Below, piece after piece: positions 8,748 through 19,705 of a DNA stretch of 64,000 bases. A program made the position numbers and the translations under genes. Every line of letters starts with the position of its first letter. The first letter of the stretch is position 1. Source of the stretch: an uncultured Alphaproteobacteria bacterium (GTDB lineage: Bacteria; Pseudomonadota; Alphaproteobacteria; Bin95); assembly GCA_937891825.1 (NCBI GenBank), contig CALAHN010000135.1, positions 1 through 64,000 of the forward strand, given 5' to 3'. Under the pieces are notes generated by a model. That model was not told where the DNA came from and ran no database searches. It saw nothing but the letters and a program-made list of their open reading frames with translations.

Positions 8748-10179
8748 TGGGACCGTCGGCGCGGAAGGTCGTTAAATCAGCTTCGCCCAGGCCAAGCGCC
8801 GTTTTCACGATCCGATCGTAGGCCTCGCCGGTCAGGAAGCCGAGTTGGATCGCAGCTTCCCGGGGACCGATATCGTCTTCCAGCGCCTTCGCCACGATCT
8901 TCGCCGCCTTGTCATAGCCAATCGCCGGATTGAGCGCCGTCGCCACCATCAGGTTGCCTGCGACATCTGAGGCGAGCGTCTTCCGGTCGGGCTCGATGCC
9001 TGCGACCAGGCCGTCGGCGAAGGCGGTCACAGCTTCCGCCATGAGCGCCGCCGATTGCAGGATGGCGTCGATGATGACGGGTTTCGCAACATTCAGTTCA
9101 AAATGCCCGGCCGCGCCCGCATGGGTCACGGTCACATGGTTGCCCATCACCCGATAGCAGACCTGGAGCAGGGTTTCGGCCAGGGTCGGATTGCGCTTGC
9201 CCGGCATGATCGACGAGGTCAGGCCGTCATGGGGCAGATGCAGTTCTGAGTGGCCGGCGCGCGGGCCGGCGCCGAGGAACTGAATGTCATTGGCGATCCG
9301 GGTCAGCGACGCCGCGACGGTATTCATTGCGCAGCTTGCCTCGACCAGCGCATCGTGGGCGCCCATGCCCTCGAACTTGTTGATATTGGCCGTGAAAGCG
9401 ATGCCGGTCATCTTGGCGATTTCGGCGGCGAACGCCTTGTCGAAGCCCGGCGGGGCGTTCAGGCCCGTGCCGGCCGCCGTGCCGCCTTGCGCCAGGGGCA
9501 GCAGCGCTTGAACCGCGGACGCGATGCGCCCCGCGCCAAGCTCGACCTGCCGCGCATAGCCGCCGAACGCCTGACCGAGCTTCATCGGCACGGCGTCCTG
9601 GAGATGCGTCCGCGCGACGCGATCTATGCCCGCAAACGCTTCCGCCTTCGCCTCCAGCCGGCTTTGCAAGCCTTGCAGCGCCGGGATCAGGCCGCGCTCC
9701 AGTTCAAACACGGCCGCGACATGCATGACCGTCGGGAAGCTGTCGTTCGAGGACTGGCTGCGGTTGACATGGTCGTTCGGGTGGACGGGGTCCTTGGCGC
9801 CCAGGGGCGAGCCCAGAATTTCGTTGGCGCGATTGGCGATCACCTCATTCGCGTTCATGTTGGTCGCGGTGCCCGACCCGACTTGCCACACGGGCAAGGG
9901 GAAATGCGCGTCGAACCGTCCCTCCGAGACTTCGAGGGCAGCTTGCTCGATCGCCGCGAACAGGCCTTCCGGCAGCGCGTCGAACCGGCGATTGGCCCTG
10001 GCGGCGGCGCATTTCTGCATGCCGAAGGCATGGATCAAGGCAGGCGGGAAGGTTTCGCGGCCGATCTTGTAGAGCCGCCGCGCTCGCTCGGTCTGCGCGC
10101 CCCAGTACTTGTCGGCCGCCACTTCGATTTCGCCGAACGCATCGCGCTCGGTCCGGGTCGCATCCTGGGTCGCAGTCAA
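8737..10179 (-). CDS. fumC: Class II fumarate hydratase
   Basis: A 480-residue member of the fumarase/aspartase superfamily that interconverts fumarate and L-malate in the TCA cycle. The signature SSIMPGKRNPTLAE is present, as are the N-terminal YWGAQTERA and the NDSFPTVMH segment. The best start is a TTG at 10179 (MTATQDATRTERD), preceded at 8 bases by a perfect AGGAGG; the ATG further upstream at 10260 gives an unrelated N-terminus. It has no operon partners. Class II fumarases are iron-free and oxygen-stable, which suits its place beside the peroxide-defence genes, though that may be chance. Confidence 0.93.
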   Translation of the reverse strand: MTATQDATRTERDAFGEIEVAADKYWGAQTERARRLYKIGRETFPPALIHAFGMQKCAAARANRRFDALPEGLFAAIEQAALEVSEGRFDAHFPLPVWQVGSGTATNMNANEVIANRANEILGSPLGAKDPVHPNDHVNRSQSSNDSFPTVMHVAAVFELERGLIPALQGLQSRLEAKAEAFAGIDRVARTHLQDAVPMKLGQAFGGYARQVELGAGRIASAVQALLPLAQGGTAAGTGLNAPPGFDKAFAAEIAKMTGIAFTANINKFEGMGAHDALVEASCAMNTVAASLTRIANDIQFLGAGPRAGHSELHLPHDGLTSSIMPGKRNPTLAETLLQVCYRVMGNHVTVTHAGAAGHFELNVAKPVIIDAILQSAALMAEAVTAFADGLVAGIEPDRKTLASDVAGNLMVATALNPAIGYDKAAKIVAKALEDDIGPREAAIQLGFLTGEAYDRIVKTALGLGEADLTTFRADGPITP

Positions 10180-10350
10180 ATATGCCTCCTGGCGCGCGGG
10201 CGCCGATTGCGGGCTGACAAGCAGGCCGATCGCTGGCCGGGGCCCGCCAGAGGCGCCCACGGCCAGCGCATCCCCCTCGCGGCGCCTTGCTTCACCTCAA
10301 TGCAGCCCTTGCATTGCCAACGGTTGAGTCGGGTCATTGTTCCAAACATA

Positions 10351-11253
10351 TCAGATCGCGGGCCGCCGCGCCGCCGCCGTGCGCACAATGTCCGATACCT
10401 CCTGCAGCCGCGGCGCGAGCGGGCTGGTCTTCCGCCAGATCATGCCGACGGTCCGCGACGGCTCTGGGCTCGGCAACCGGACGACCGACACCGCAGCCGA
10501 GCGGGTTTCGACCGCAACCGCCATTTCCGGGATCAAGGTGACGCCGATGCCGGCCCCTGTCATCTGCACCAGCGTCGAAAGCGAGCTGGCGTCCAGCGAG
10601 GCGCGCGGCTCGGCCCCATGCATGTTGCAGAAGGCCAGGGCCTGGTCGCGGAAACAGTGGCCTTCCTCCAGCAATAGCAGCGGCATCTTCCGAAGCGCCC
10701 AACGGTCGGGCGCGGGCTTCGCGGCGTCCGCCGCCGGGCGGACCAGCAGGAAGGCCTCGTCGAACAGCGCAACCTCGGTCAGCGCCGGCTCGGAAATCGG
10801 CAGGGCGACAATGGCGGCGTCGAGCTGGCCGTCCGCCAGTTCCTGGATCAGCCGCGAAGTCAGCGTTTCGCGGATCCGGAGGTCGATCCCAGGCAAGGCG
10901 TCCGTCAATCCGGCGACGAAGGCGGGCAGGAGATAAGGCGCGATCGTCGGAATCACGCCGATCCGGAGCTTTCCGACCAACTGGTCCCGTGAGGCCCGCG
11001 CCAGATCGCCCAGTTCATCGACTGCAAGCAGGATTTCGCGGGCGCGCTCGGCAAACGTCTGGCCAAACCCGGTCAGGCTGATAGAGCGCCCGCCCCGTTC
11101 GAACAATGGCGTCGCGAGCGCATCCTCCAACTCCTTGATCTGCATGGACAAGGCCGGCTGTGAAATTGCGCTGGCGGCCGCGGCGCGGCCGAAGTGGCGA
11201 TGGCGCGCTAACGCCGCAAAGTACCGAATCTGCTTCAGGGTCACATTGTTCAT
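10351..11253 (-). CDS. oxyR: OxyR, LysR-family hydrogen peroxide sensor
   Basis: A 300-residue LysR regulator with an N-terminal winged helix (about 4-63) and a periplasmic-binding-like sensor domain. The sensor has GHCFRDQALAFC, giving Cys200 and Cys209 in the same context and spacing as the redox cysteines 199 and 208 of E. coli OxyR, so it should form the peroxide-induced disulfide. It is divergent from katG, the classical OxyR target. An OxyR-like site overlaps its own start codon, which suggests autorepression together with katG activation. Confidence 0.93.
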   Translation of the reverse strand: MNNVTLKQIRYFAALARHRHFGRAAAASAISQPALSMQIKELEDALATPLFERGGRSISLTGFGQTFAERAREILLAVDELGDLARASRDQLVGKLRIGVIPTIAPYLLPAFVAGLTDALPGIDLRIRETLTSRLIQELADGQLDAAIVALPISEPALTEVALFDEAFLLVRPAADAAKPAPDRWALRKMPLLLLEEGHCFRDQALAFCNMHGAEPRASLDASSLSTLVQMTGAGIGVTLIPEMAVAVETRSAAVSVVRLPSPEPSRTVGMIWRKTSPLAPRLQEVSDIVRTAAARRPAI

Positions 11254-11288
11254 AGGTATTTCTTATCGAAGCCATCAGGATAAACAAT
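11252..11288. promoter_or_regulatory. Probable OxyR operator between oxyR and katG
   Basis: Four tetramers lie at exact 7-base spacing: ATAG (11252-11255), TTAT (11263-11266), ATCA (11274-11277), CAAT (11285-11288). The tetrameric OxyR consensus is ATAG-N7-CTAT-N7-ATAG-N7-CTAT, so 12 of 16 bases agree. The site covers the oxyR start codon and directly abuts the -35 of the proposed katG promoter, the arrangement expected for repression of oxyR and activation of katG. Confidence 0.45.
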
Positions 11289-13592
<2,304 letters not shown>

Positions 13593-13659
13593 TCGCACTG
13601 ACAGTTCGGCGCGAACAGGGCGCGCCTATTGCCCTGGATGCTGAGACTGTTTAGCAGAT

Positions 13660-13698
13660 CCGCCCACGCTTCTGGCGATTCCGCCGAAGCGTGGGCGG
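13660..13698. repeat. Palindromic element, copy 1 (katG-MFS intergenic)
   Basis: A near-perfect palindrome: a 12-base arm at 13660-13671 (CCGCCCACGCTT) is exactly complementary to 13687-13698, and the inner bases TGGC/GCCG extend the stem with one mismatch around the loop GATTCC. It may end katG transcription. The core GGCGATTCCGCC recurs in the palindrome at 25059-25088, which points to a dispersed small repeat. Confidence 0.6.
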
Positions 13699-13713
13699 AA
13701 GGCGATAGGACCA

Positions 13714-14931
13714 ATGCAAGCAGCTCGCGCGTCCAACGCGGCGTTGATGACGCTCATTGCCGCGGCGGTCATCCTGGCGATCGCTTTCGGCACGCGGCAA
13801 AGCTTTGGCCTGCTGATGCTGCCGATCACGACCGAGCTTGGCTGGGGGCGGGAAAGCCTGTCTCTTGTCTTCGCCGTCCAGGCCCTGCTGAACGGTTTCG
13901 CGGCCCCTTTCATGGGCGCCGTATCGGACCGATGGGGAACGGCGCGGACCGTCGCCATCGGTTGTCTGCTTTATGTCGCGGGCCTCGTCGCCATGGCAGA
14001 GGCCACGAACCCGCTCTCCATGTATCTCGGCGGCGGCGTACTGGTCGGCCTGGGCATCAGCGCCTGCGGCCTGCCGGTGATGCTGGGCGCCATCGGCCGC
14101 GCTGCGCCGGAGAACAAGCGCTCGCTATGGCTTGGGTTTGCGACGGCCGGCGGCACCGCCGGACAGATCCTGATCATTCCCGGGATGCAGGCCGTCATCG
14201 AAGCCGCGGATTGGCGCTTTGCGCTGCTGATCCTGGCGTCGATCTTCGCTCTGCTGATCCCGGTCACATTGTGCTTTCGCGCCGCAGACCGGGGGCGGAC
14301 GCCATCCGGCGTCGGCCAGAAACTTTCCGATGCGCTCCGGGAGGCAGGCGGCCATCGCGGTTATTGCCTTTTGGTCGCCGGGTTTTTCGTCTGCGGGTTT
14401 CAGGTGCAGTTCATCGTGACCCACCTGCCCGCCTATCTAACCGATGGCGGCCTCGGTCTCTATTTTGCGGGCTCGGCCCTCGCGGTCATCGCCTTTTTCA
14501 ACATGTTCAGGTCCTGGACCGCGGGCTATCTGGGCGGGCTGCATCGACAGAAGCACCTGTTGATCGGGATCTATCTCGCGCGCGCGGCGATCATTGCTGT
14601 GTTCATCAGCGTCCCCCTGACCGAGACGTCTGCGATGATCTTCGCGGGCATGATGGGCTTTATCTGGCTCGGCACCGTGCCGCTGACCAGCGGCATCGTC
14701 GCCAGGGTCTTCGGCCCCCGGTACATGGCGACCTTGTTCGGCGTCGTCTTCCTCAGCCACCAGCTCGGCAACTTCGCCGGCGCATGGATCGGCGGCCTCG
14801 TGTTCGACGCGACCGGGCGCTACGACGCCGTATGGTGGATGGCCATCGGCCTCAGCTTGGCGGCCGCAGCGCTGCACGCGCCCATCGACGACCGCCCAGT
14901 CGCACGGCTCGCAGCGGCGGTGGCCGCTTAG
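13714..14931 (+). CDS. MFS transporter
   Basis: A 405-residue major facilitator superfamily protein with about 12 hydrophobic segments. Motif A between helices 2 and 3 is seen as GAVSDRWGTAR, and the central loop is near residues 190-215. It resembles the oxalate/formate antiporter-like and monocarboxylate carrier group (MFS_1) rather than sugar porters, but the substrate cannot be assigned. It begins 16 bases after a strong palindrome and is followed by a hairpin at 15008-15048, so it is probably a single-gene unit. Confidence 0.88.
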   Translation: MQAARASNAALMTLIAAAVILAIAFGTRQSFGLLMLPITTELGWGRESLSLVFAVQALLNGFAAPFMGAVSDRWGTARTVAIGCLLYVAGLVAMAEATNPLSMYLGGGVLVGLGISACGLPVMLGAIGRAAPENKRSLWLGFATAGGTAGQILIIPGMQAVIEAADWRFALLILASIFALLIPVTLCFRAADRGRTPSGVGQKLSDALREAGGHRGYCLLVAGFFVCGFQVQFIVTHLPAYLTDGGLGLYFAGSALAVIAFFNMFRSWTAGYLGGLHRQKHLLIGIYLARAAIIAVFISVPLTETSAMIFAGMMGFIWLGTVPLTSGIVARVFGPRYMATLFGVVFLSHQLGNFAGAWIGGLVFDATGRYDAVWWMAIGLSLAAAALHAPIDDRPVARLAAAVAA

Positions 14932-15007
14932 AGCAACGCAGCCAGTGGCCGGACCGGCGCAGGCCGGGTTGATCGCTCGCCACAAGAATGAGCGGGCGAG
15001 GACCGCA

Positions 15008-15048
15008 CGCGCGCGGCGCTAACACTTTTTAGTATAGCGTCGCGCGCG
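15008..15048 (+). terminator. Hairpin downstream of the MFS gene
   Basis: Arms of 14 bases at 15008-15021 and 15035-15048 pair with one mismatch around a 13-base AT-rich loop. The stem is very GC-rich (alternating CG). It has no clear T-run, so it may be a structured spacer rather than a classic intrinsic terminator. Confidence 0.4.
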
Positions 15049-15118
15049 CGGTTGCAGATATGCTTCAGGGCATCGACAGCGCGGGGGCGCATCGGGGCGC
15101 TCGACAAGGGGAATCGCC

Positions 15119-15469
15119 ATGAATGAAATTCAGCAAGCCTCTTCTGCCGGAGGCGCCGAAACATCGCCGAAGGTTTTTTGCAGCGAATGCGGCGCGGGTA
15201 TGTCCGCAATGGCGCCGAATTGCCCGTCCTGCGGCGCGCCAAACCGCGCCGTCGGCGGCCCCGTATCGACAAAGAGCATGGTTCCAGCGGCGTTGCTCTG
15301 CTTTTTCCTCGGCACGTTCGGCATTCACCGGTTCTACGTCGGCAAAATCCTAACCGGCATTCTGATGATCCTGACCTTGGGCGGCTTCGGCATCTGGACC
15401 CTGATCGATCTGGTGATGATCATCGTCGGCAGCTTCAAAGACAAAGACGGCCTGCCGTTGCGCCGCTAA
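15119..15469 (+). CDS. TM2 domain protein with N-terminal zinc ribbon
   Basis: A 116-residue protein. Residues about 21-42 form a zinc ribbon (CSECGAG and CPSCGAPN, two CxxC pairs). A TM2 domain follows: two membrane helices around the family motif GTFGIHRFYVGK. The cytoplasmic zinc ribbon and TM2 pairing is common in bacteria but has no firm function. It is followed 75 bases later by a second protein of the same design, so the two probably form an operon. Confidence 0.85.
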   Translation: MNEIQQASSAGGAETSPKVFCSECGAGMSAMAPNCPSCGAPNRAVGGPVSTKSMVPAALLCFFLGTFGIHRFYVGKILTGILMILTLGGFGIWTLIDLVMIIVGSFKDKDGLPLRR

Positions 15470-15544
15470 CGGGGGCGCTAACCGACCCTAGCGACAACGG
15501 GCTCCGTAGGCTCTGCAAGGTTGATTCTGGAAAGGCTCGGAAGC

Positions 15545-15949
15545 ATGCCGTACTGCGTTCGATGCGGGAACCCGCTCGCGGCTGCCGCCGAAATATGCAT
15601 CGAATGCGGCCTTCCGACCATGCAAGCCAGGCCTCTGCCGGCCGATGAAATCAGCCCAAAGAGCTTTGGCGTCGCCGTCGCCCTCTGCGGCGTGTTTGGG
15701 ACGGTCGGCGTCCATCACTTCTATCTCGGGAACTTTCTGCACGGACTCTTCGATCTTGGACTGTTCATCGCATCGATGTATCTGCTGTTCGGCGTCAATC
15801 ATTCGACCGATTTCACCCTGGTGTTCATTGGCTTCGGCCTGCTCCTGCTCGATTTCGTGCACACAGGCATCGTGTTCTACAAATTGATCGTTGGAAAACA
15901 GAAGGATAGCTCAGACCGGCTTGTCACATATCCAGGCCAGCGCCTCTGA
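15545..15949 (+). CDS. TM2 domain protein with N-terminal zinc ribbon (second copy)
   Basis: A 134-residue protein starting MPYCVRCGNP. It has two CxxC pairs within the first about 25 residues (CVRCG, CIECG), then a TM2-type membrane pair with GTVGVHHFYLGN, and an extra hydrophobic segment near the C-terminus. The frame opens at 15521, but the ATG at 15545 begins the conserved ribbon directly. It differs strongly from the first copy outside the motifs, so the duplication is old. Function unknown; probable membrane protein. Confidence 0.83.
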   Translation: MPYCVRCGNPLAAAAEICIECGLPTMQARPLPADEISPKSFGVAVALCGVFGTVGVHHFYLGNFLHGLFDLGLFIASMYLLFGVNHSTDFTLVFIGFGLLLLDFVHTGIVFYKLIVGKQKDSSDRLVTYPGQRL

Positions 15950-16021
15950 TAGGCCGCATTCGAGCGGCCCTTGAAGACGGGGCTTGGTTAAAGGGTTTTT
16001 AGGGCCTGCTCGATAGCATTC

Positions 16022-16696
16022 ATGCTGCATCGAAACCTCAGCCGTGAGCGCAGCATCATGCCAGACCCGACCCTCGCCGCCGCTTTCCGAAGTGACGCGA
16101 GCGACGCGGCTCTGGGCTGGCATCCCTATGCCGCGCCTGAGGAGGCGGCGCTGGCGCGCGGGCCGAAGACGCTGGCGCCCTGGCCGTCCCATGCGGCGGC
16201 TTTCGACGCGGCCGAGGAAATCCTGTTCTACGATCATTCGGTCTGGGACGCGCATCTGCTGATCGGCGACCTGGCCCGCCCGGTGAACGTGGTCTGGCTG
16301 CATAATCGCGCGCATCCGCTGACCCAGATCGCGGACGTCCTGCGCCGCGGCAAGGCGCCGACGGCGCTGCATATCCTCGCCCACGGCGCGCCGGGCGCGA
16401 TCGACCTCGCCGGTCACAGGATCGACGCCCAGGCGCTCAAGGGCCGGCTCGACCTTCTGGGGGACATCGGCATGGCGCTTGGACCGAAGGGCGAGATTGC
16501 GCTCTGGGCCTGCAATGTCGCGGCTGGCGATGACGGGGCCGCCTTCGTGCATTTCCTGGAAGCCGCGACTGGCGTCCGCGTCTTTGCAAGCGACCATGTG
16601 ATCGGGGCGGCTTCAGCCGGCGGCGACTGGTCGATCGGCCGCCCTTCCCCCTTCGCGCCCGAAGCGGAAGCGGCCTACCCCTCGACCCTGGACTGA
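16022..16696 (+). CDS. Stand-alone DUF4347 domain protein
   Basis: A 224-residue protein that is essentially one DUF4347 domain. Family features are ILAHGAPGAIDL near residue 118 and ALWACNVAAGDDG near residue 160. DUF4347 usually sits at the N-terminus of very long secreted, repeat-rich adhesins; here the rest is absent and no signal peptide is seen. His121 and Cys164 have the spacing and context of a caspase-like His-Cys dyad, so a peptidase role is conceivable. Either 16022 or the ATG at 16058 could be the start. Upstream and downstream genes are unrelated. Confidence 0.75.
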   Translation: MLHRNLSRERSIMPDPTLAAAFRSDASDAALGWHPYAAPEEAALARGPKTLAPWPSHAAAFDAAEEILFYDHSVWDAHLLIGDLARPVNVVWLHNRAHPLTQIADVLRRGKAPTALHILAHGAPGAIDLAGHRIDAQALKGRLDLLGDIGMALGPKGEIALWACNVAAGDDGAAFVHFLEAATGVRVFASDHVIGAASAGGDWSIGRPSPFAPEAEAAYPSTLD

Positions 16697-16771
16697 GCAA
16701 ACGGTTGGCGGACCGGCGATTCCGGCGCGATGATGGCGCGTCCGTGAAACCTTGCGCGAGGGTCCGAACCC

Positions 16772-17188
16772 ATGCCCCATCAACGCTTCCGCACCTATAA
16801 CGCGAAGGACGCAAACCCTGGCCAGGCGGTCGATTACGACCTCGCCATGGCCGTCCGCGCCGGCGACCGCATCTGGCTGCGCGGCCAGACCGGCCTCGAC
16901 CTGGACGGCAATTTTGTCGGCGCCGGCGACGCCGCCGCCCAGGCGGAGAACGCCATGGCCTGCGTCAGGACGCTGCTTGAAGAAACCGGGTCGGACCTCA
17001 GCCACATCGTCAAGACGACGATCTACCTGACCCGCCGCGAAGACCGGGAAGCCGTCTATGCGGTCGCCGGGCGCTGGCTCAAGGGCGTCTTCCCGTGCCA
17101 GACCGGCTTGATCGTCGCCGGGCTCGCCAAGCCCGAAATGCTGATGGAGATCGACGTCGAAGCCGTCATCCCCACAGCCGCCGACTGA
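16772..17188 (+). CDS. RidA/YjgF family protein
   Basis: A 138-residue protein of the Rid family. Segments typical of the fold are RAGDRIWLRGQTGLD, QAENAMACVRTLLEETG and IVKTTIYLTRREDREAVY. RidA proteins form trimers and hydrolyse reactive enamine/imine intermediates made by PLP enzymes; other Rid clades have different or unknown roles, and I cannot assign the clade with confidence. It ends 10 bases from the convergent MDR gene. Confidence 0.85.
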   Translation: MPHQRFRTYNAKDANPGQAVDYDLAMAVRAGDRIWLRGQTGLDLDGNFVGAGDAAAQAENAMACVRTLLEETGSDLSHIVKTTIYLTRREDREAVYAVAGRWLKGVFPCQTGLIVAGLAKPEMLMEIDVEAVIPTAAD

Positions 17189-17198
17189 TCGCCTGCCC

Positions 17199-18173
17199 TC
17201 AATCGACCCGGAGCACGATCTTGCCGAAGTGCACGTTGGCCTTCATGTGCGCGAGCGCGTCAGCCGCCCGGTTCAGTTCGAAGACGCTGTCGATCGGCAG
17301 GGCGAGCGCGCCCGACGCCACATGGGCGCCGAGGTCCGCATAGGTTTTCCGCACGATTTCGCGCACCTGCTCGACCGTCCGGGTGCGGAAGGTCACGCCG
17401 ATATACTGAATGCGGCGGAGCGCATGCAGGTCGAAATCGAACTCGCCCTTGAAGCCGCCCAGGCGCCCGACATTGACGATGCGGCCCATCAATCTGGTCG
17501 CGCGCATGTTGTCGTTCGCGACATATCCCGAAAGCTGATCGACGATCAGATCGACGCCCGCCCCGTCGGTCGCCTGCAGCACCTGGTCGACCCATCCGGC
17601 ATCGCGCGAATCGACCGCGAGGTCGGCGCCGAAGTCCGTCAGCTTCGCCCGGCGGCCCGCATCGGTCGATGTGCCGATGACGAGCCCGGCGCCCAGAACC
17701 TTGGCGATCTTCATTGCCATCAGCCCGACGCCGGAACTGGCGCCCTGGATCAGCACTGCCTGACCGGCCTGCAACTGGCCGTTGGTCACGATGGCGTCGT
17801 GCATGGTCTGGAGCGCGACCGGCAAGGTCGCGGCTTGCTCGTAGGACACATTGGCGTCCGGAATGCGCGTCACGCGGCCCCAGTCGGCCACGGCATACTC
17901 CGCCCAGCCGGACCCGCCGGAGCACATCACCCGGTCGCCGACCGCGACGCCCTTGGCGTCGGCGCCGACTTCGACGACGTCGCCCGCGAATTCCAGACCG
18001 ATAATCGTGCCGGCCCCGCCGATGCGGCCGTGCGCATGGCCGCTCGCGACCAGCAGATCCGCCCGGTTCAAACCGCAGGCCCGCACCCGCACCTTCACTT
18101 CGTTCGTCTTGGGCGCAGGTTCGGGCGTCGACTGGATCTTGACCCCGGCTTCGGTCAGCATGGCGGCGCGCAT
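17199..18173 (-). CDS. Zinc-independent MDR oxidoreductase (NADPH:quinone reductase-like)
   Basis: A 324-residue medium-chain dehydrogenase/reductase. The N-terminal GroES-like domain (GLNRADLLVASG, GLEFAGDVVEVG) is followed by a Rossmann fold with GASSGVGLMAMKIAKVLGA. The zinc ligands of alcohol dehydrogenases are missing, which places it with the quinone oxidoreductase group. It likely reduces quinones or enones with NADPH in the cytoplasm. It is a single gene, divergent from the thiol dioxygenase gene. Confidence 0.88.
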   Translation of the reverse strand: MRAAMLTEAGVKIQSTPEPAPKTNEVKVRVRACGLNRADLLVASGHAHGRIGGAGTIIGLEFAGDVVEVGADAKGVAVGDRVMCSGGSGWAEYAVADWGRVTRIPDANVSYEQAATLPVALQTMHDAIVTNGQLQAGQAVLIQGASSGVGLMAMKIAKVLGAGLVIGTSTDAGRRAKLTDFGADLAVDSRDAGWVDQVLQATDGAGVDLIVDQLSGYVANDNMRATRLMGRIVNVGRLGGFKGEFDFDLHALRRIQYIGVTFRTRTVEQVREIVRKTYADLGAHVASGALALPIDSVFELNRAADALAHMKANVHFGKIVLRVD

Positions 18174-18317
18174 GGCGGTTCCTCCGATTGACGCGGCCGA
18201 TAGCGCCGTGAGACGCTAGGGCCGCTGTTTCAGGCTCTATCATAGTGCAAACGATCAACCGAGCCACAGACCGGCGATCCCGCCAGGCCTTCGGTCGATC
18301 GATCGAGGAGACATTCG

Positions 18318-18863
18318 ATGTTCGATCTGGACCGATTCGTCGAGGACTGTAAGCAAGCCGTCGCCGAAGACCCGACCCACCGGCTGGTCAAGGGCCTGGT
18401 CGAGCGCGCGGTTTCGGACCCCAACGGTCTGATGCAAAGCATCGGCGCGCCCGAGAAGGCCGGGGTCAACAAGCTCTATCATGCGCCGGACCTGACGATC
18501 CTCAATCTCGTCTGGGGCAAGCATATGACGGTGATGCCGCATAACCATCAGATGTGGGCCGTGATCGGGATTTATTCCGGCCGCGAGAACAACATCTTCT
18601 GGCGGAAGCTGCCCGCGGACGCGAAGACCGACATCGAAGCGGCTGGCGCGAAATCGCTTGGCGTCAGCGAGGTCGCGCCCCTGGGCGCGGACATCATCCA
18701 TTCGGTCACCAACCCGCTCGACCGGCTGACCGGCGCGATCCACGTCTATGGCGGCGATTTCTTCGGCGCCCATCGCAGCGAGTGGGACCCAGAAATATTG
18801 ACCGAAAAGCCCTACGACGTCGCCAAGAACATCGGCATGTTCGACGCCGCCAACAGGACCTGA
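18318..18863 (+). CDS. Thiol dioxygenase of the cysteine dioxygenase family
   Basis: A 181-residue cupin. The iron triad is visible as His75 and His77 in MPHNHQMW and His128 in DIIHSVTNP, and the family motif IHVYGGDFF follows at about 141. These enzymes oxidise a thiol such as cysteine or 3-mercaptopropionate to the sulfinic acid with O2. GAGGAGA lies 6 bases before the start. The TauD-type gene starts 8 bases after it, and a molybdoenzyme follows, so an organosulfur role is likely. Which thiol is used cannot be told. Confidence 0.82.
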   Translation: MFDLDRFVEDCKQAVAEDPTHRLVKGLVERAVSDPNGLMQSIGAPEKAGVNKLYHAPDLTILNLVWGKHMTVMPHNHQMWAVIGIYSGRENNIFWRKLPADAKTDIEAAGAKSLGVSEVAPLGADIIHSVTNPLDRLTGAIHVYGGDFFGAHRSEWDPEILTEKPYDVAKNIGMFDAANRT

Positions 18864-18871
18864 TCCAGCCC

Positions 18872-19705
18872 ATGCAGATTGCACCGATCTCCGGCGCGTT
18901 GGGCGCCGAAATCGCCGGCGTCGATGTCGCCAGCTTGTCGAATGAGGCGGCCGCGTCGATCCGCAACGCCTTCCTGGCGCACAAGGTGATTTTCTTCCGG
19001 GACCAATCGCTGACGCCGGTCGCGCAGAAGCGCTTCGCCAGCTTGTTTGGCGAGCCGGAAATCTATCCGTTCATCAAGGGCTTCGACGAAGCGCCAGAAG
19101 TGATCGAGATTCTGAAGACCGAGGCTGACGTCAAGAACTTCGGCGGCTCCTGGCACTCCGACACCTCCTACATGCCCGAGCCGGCGCTCGGCACCGTGCT
19201 CTATGCGCTGGAAACGCCCGACGCGGGCGGCGATACGATGTTCGCCAATACGTCCGCCGCCTATGAGGCGTTGTCGCCCGGCATGAAGCGCATGCTGGAC
19301 GGCCTGATCGCCGTCAATTCCTCCGAGAACGGCTATGCCGGCGGACGGGCCCGCAACATGGCGAAGCTCGACGGCATGGCCGGGACCTACAATCAGGCCG
19401 CCACGACCTTCGAGTCCGAGCATCCGGTCGTGCGGACGCATCCGGATACCGGGCTGAAGTCGCTTTATATCAACCGGTCGCATACGGCGCGGTTCAAGGA
19501 CATGACGGCGGAGGAAAGCAAGCCGCTGATCGACTATCTGACCGGCCACATGATCCGGCCGGAGTTCACCTGCCGCTTCCGCTGGCAACCCGGCTCCATC
19601 GCCGTATGGGACAATCGGGCGACGCTGCACTTCGCCATCAACGACTACCCTGGCAAGCGGCGGCGCATGCACCGCGTCGTCCTGAAAGGCGACCGCCCCC
19701 GGTGA
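18872..19705 (+). CDS. TauD/TfdA family 2-oxoglutarate-dependent dioxygenase
   Basis: A 277-residue Fe(II)/2-oxoglutarate dioxygenase. The facial triad is His95-x-Asp97 in GSWHSDTSY and His253 in WDNRATLHFA, with Arg268 in MHRVV to bind 2-oxoglutarate. TauD members hydroxylate taurine or alkylsulfonates to release sulfite; others act on 2,4-D or other acids. The ATG at 18872 lies 8 bases after the thiol dioxygenase stop, and the next gene starts within its stop codon. Context favours a sulfonate or sulfinate-derived substrate, which is inference. Confidence 0.85.
   Translation: MQIAPISGALGAEIAGVDVASLSNEAAASIRNAFLAHKVIFFRDQSLTPVAQKRFASLFGEPEIYPFIKGFDEAPEVIEILKTEADVKNFGGSWHSDTSYMPEPALGTVLYALETPDAGGDTMFANTSAAYEALSPGMKRMLDGLIAVNSSENGYAGGRARNMAKLDGMAGTYNQAATTFESEHPVVRTHPDTGLKSLYINRSHTARFKDMTAEESKPLIDYLTGHMIRPEFTCRFRWQPGSIAVWDNRATLHFAINDYPGKRRRMHRVVLKGDRPR

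Noticed and set aside
9250-10677. A 475-codon open frame on the plus strand opposite fumC and oxyR
   Set aside because: It crosses two real genes on the other strand with clear families; the translation has no domain.
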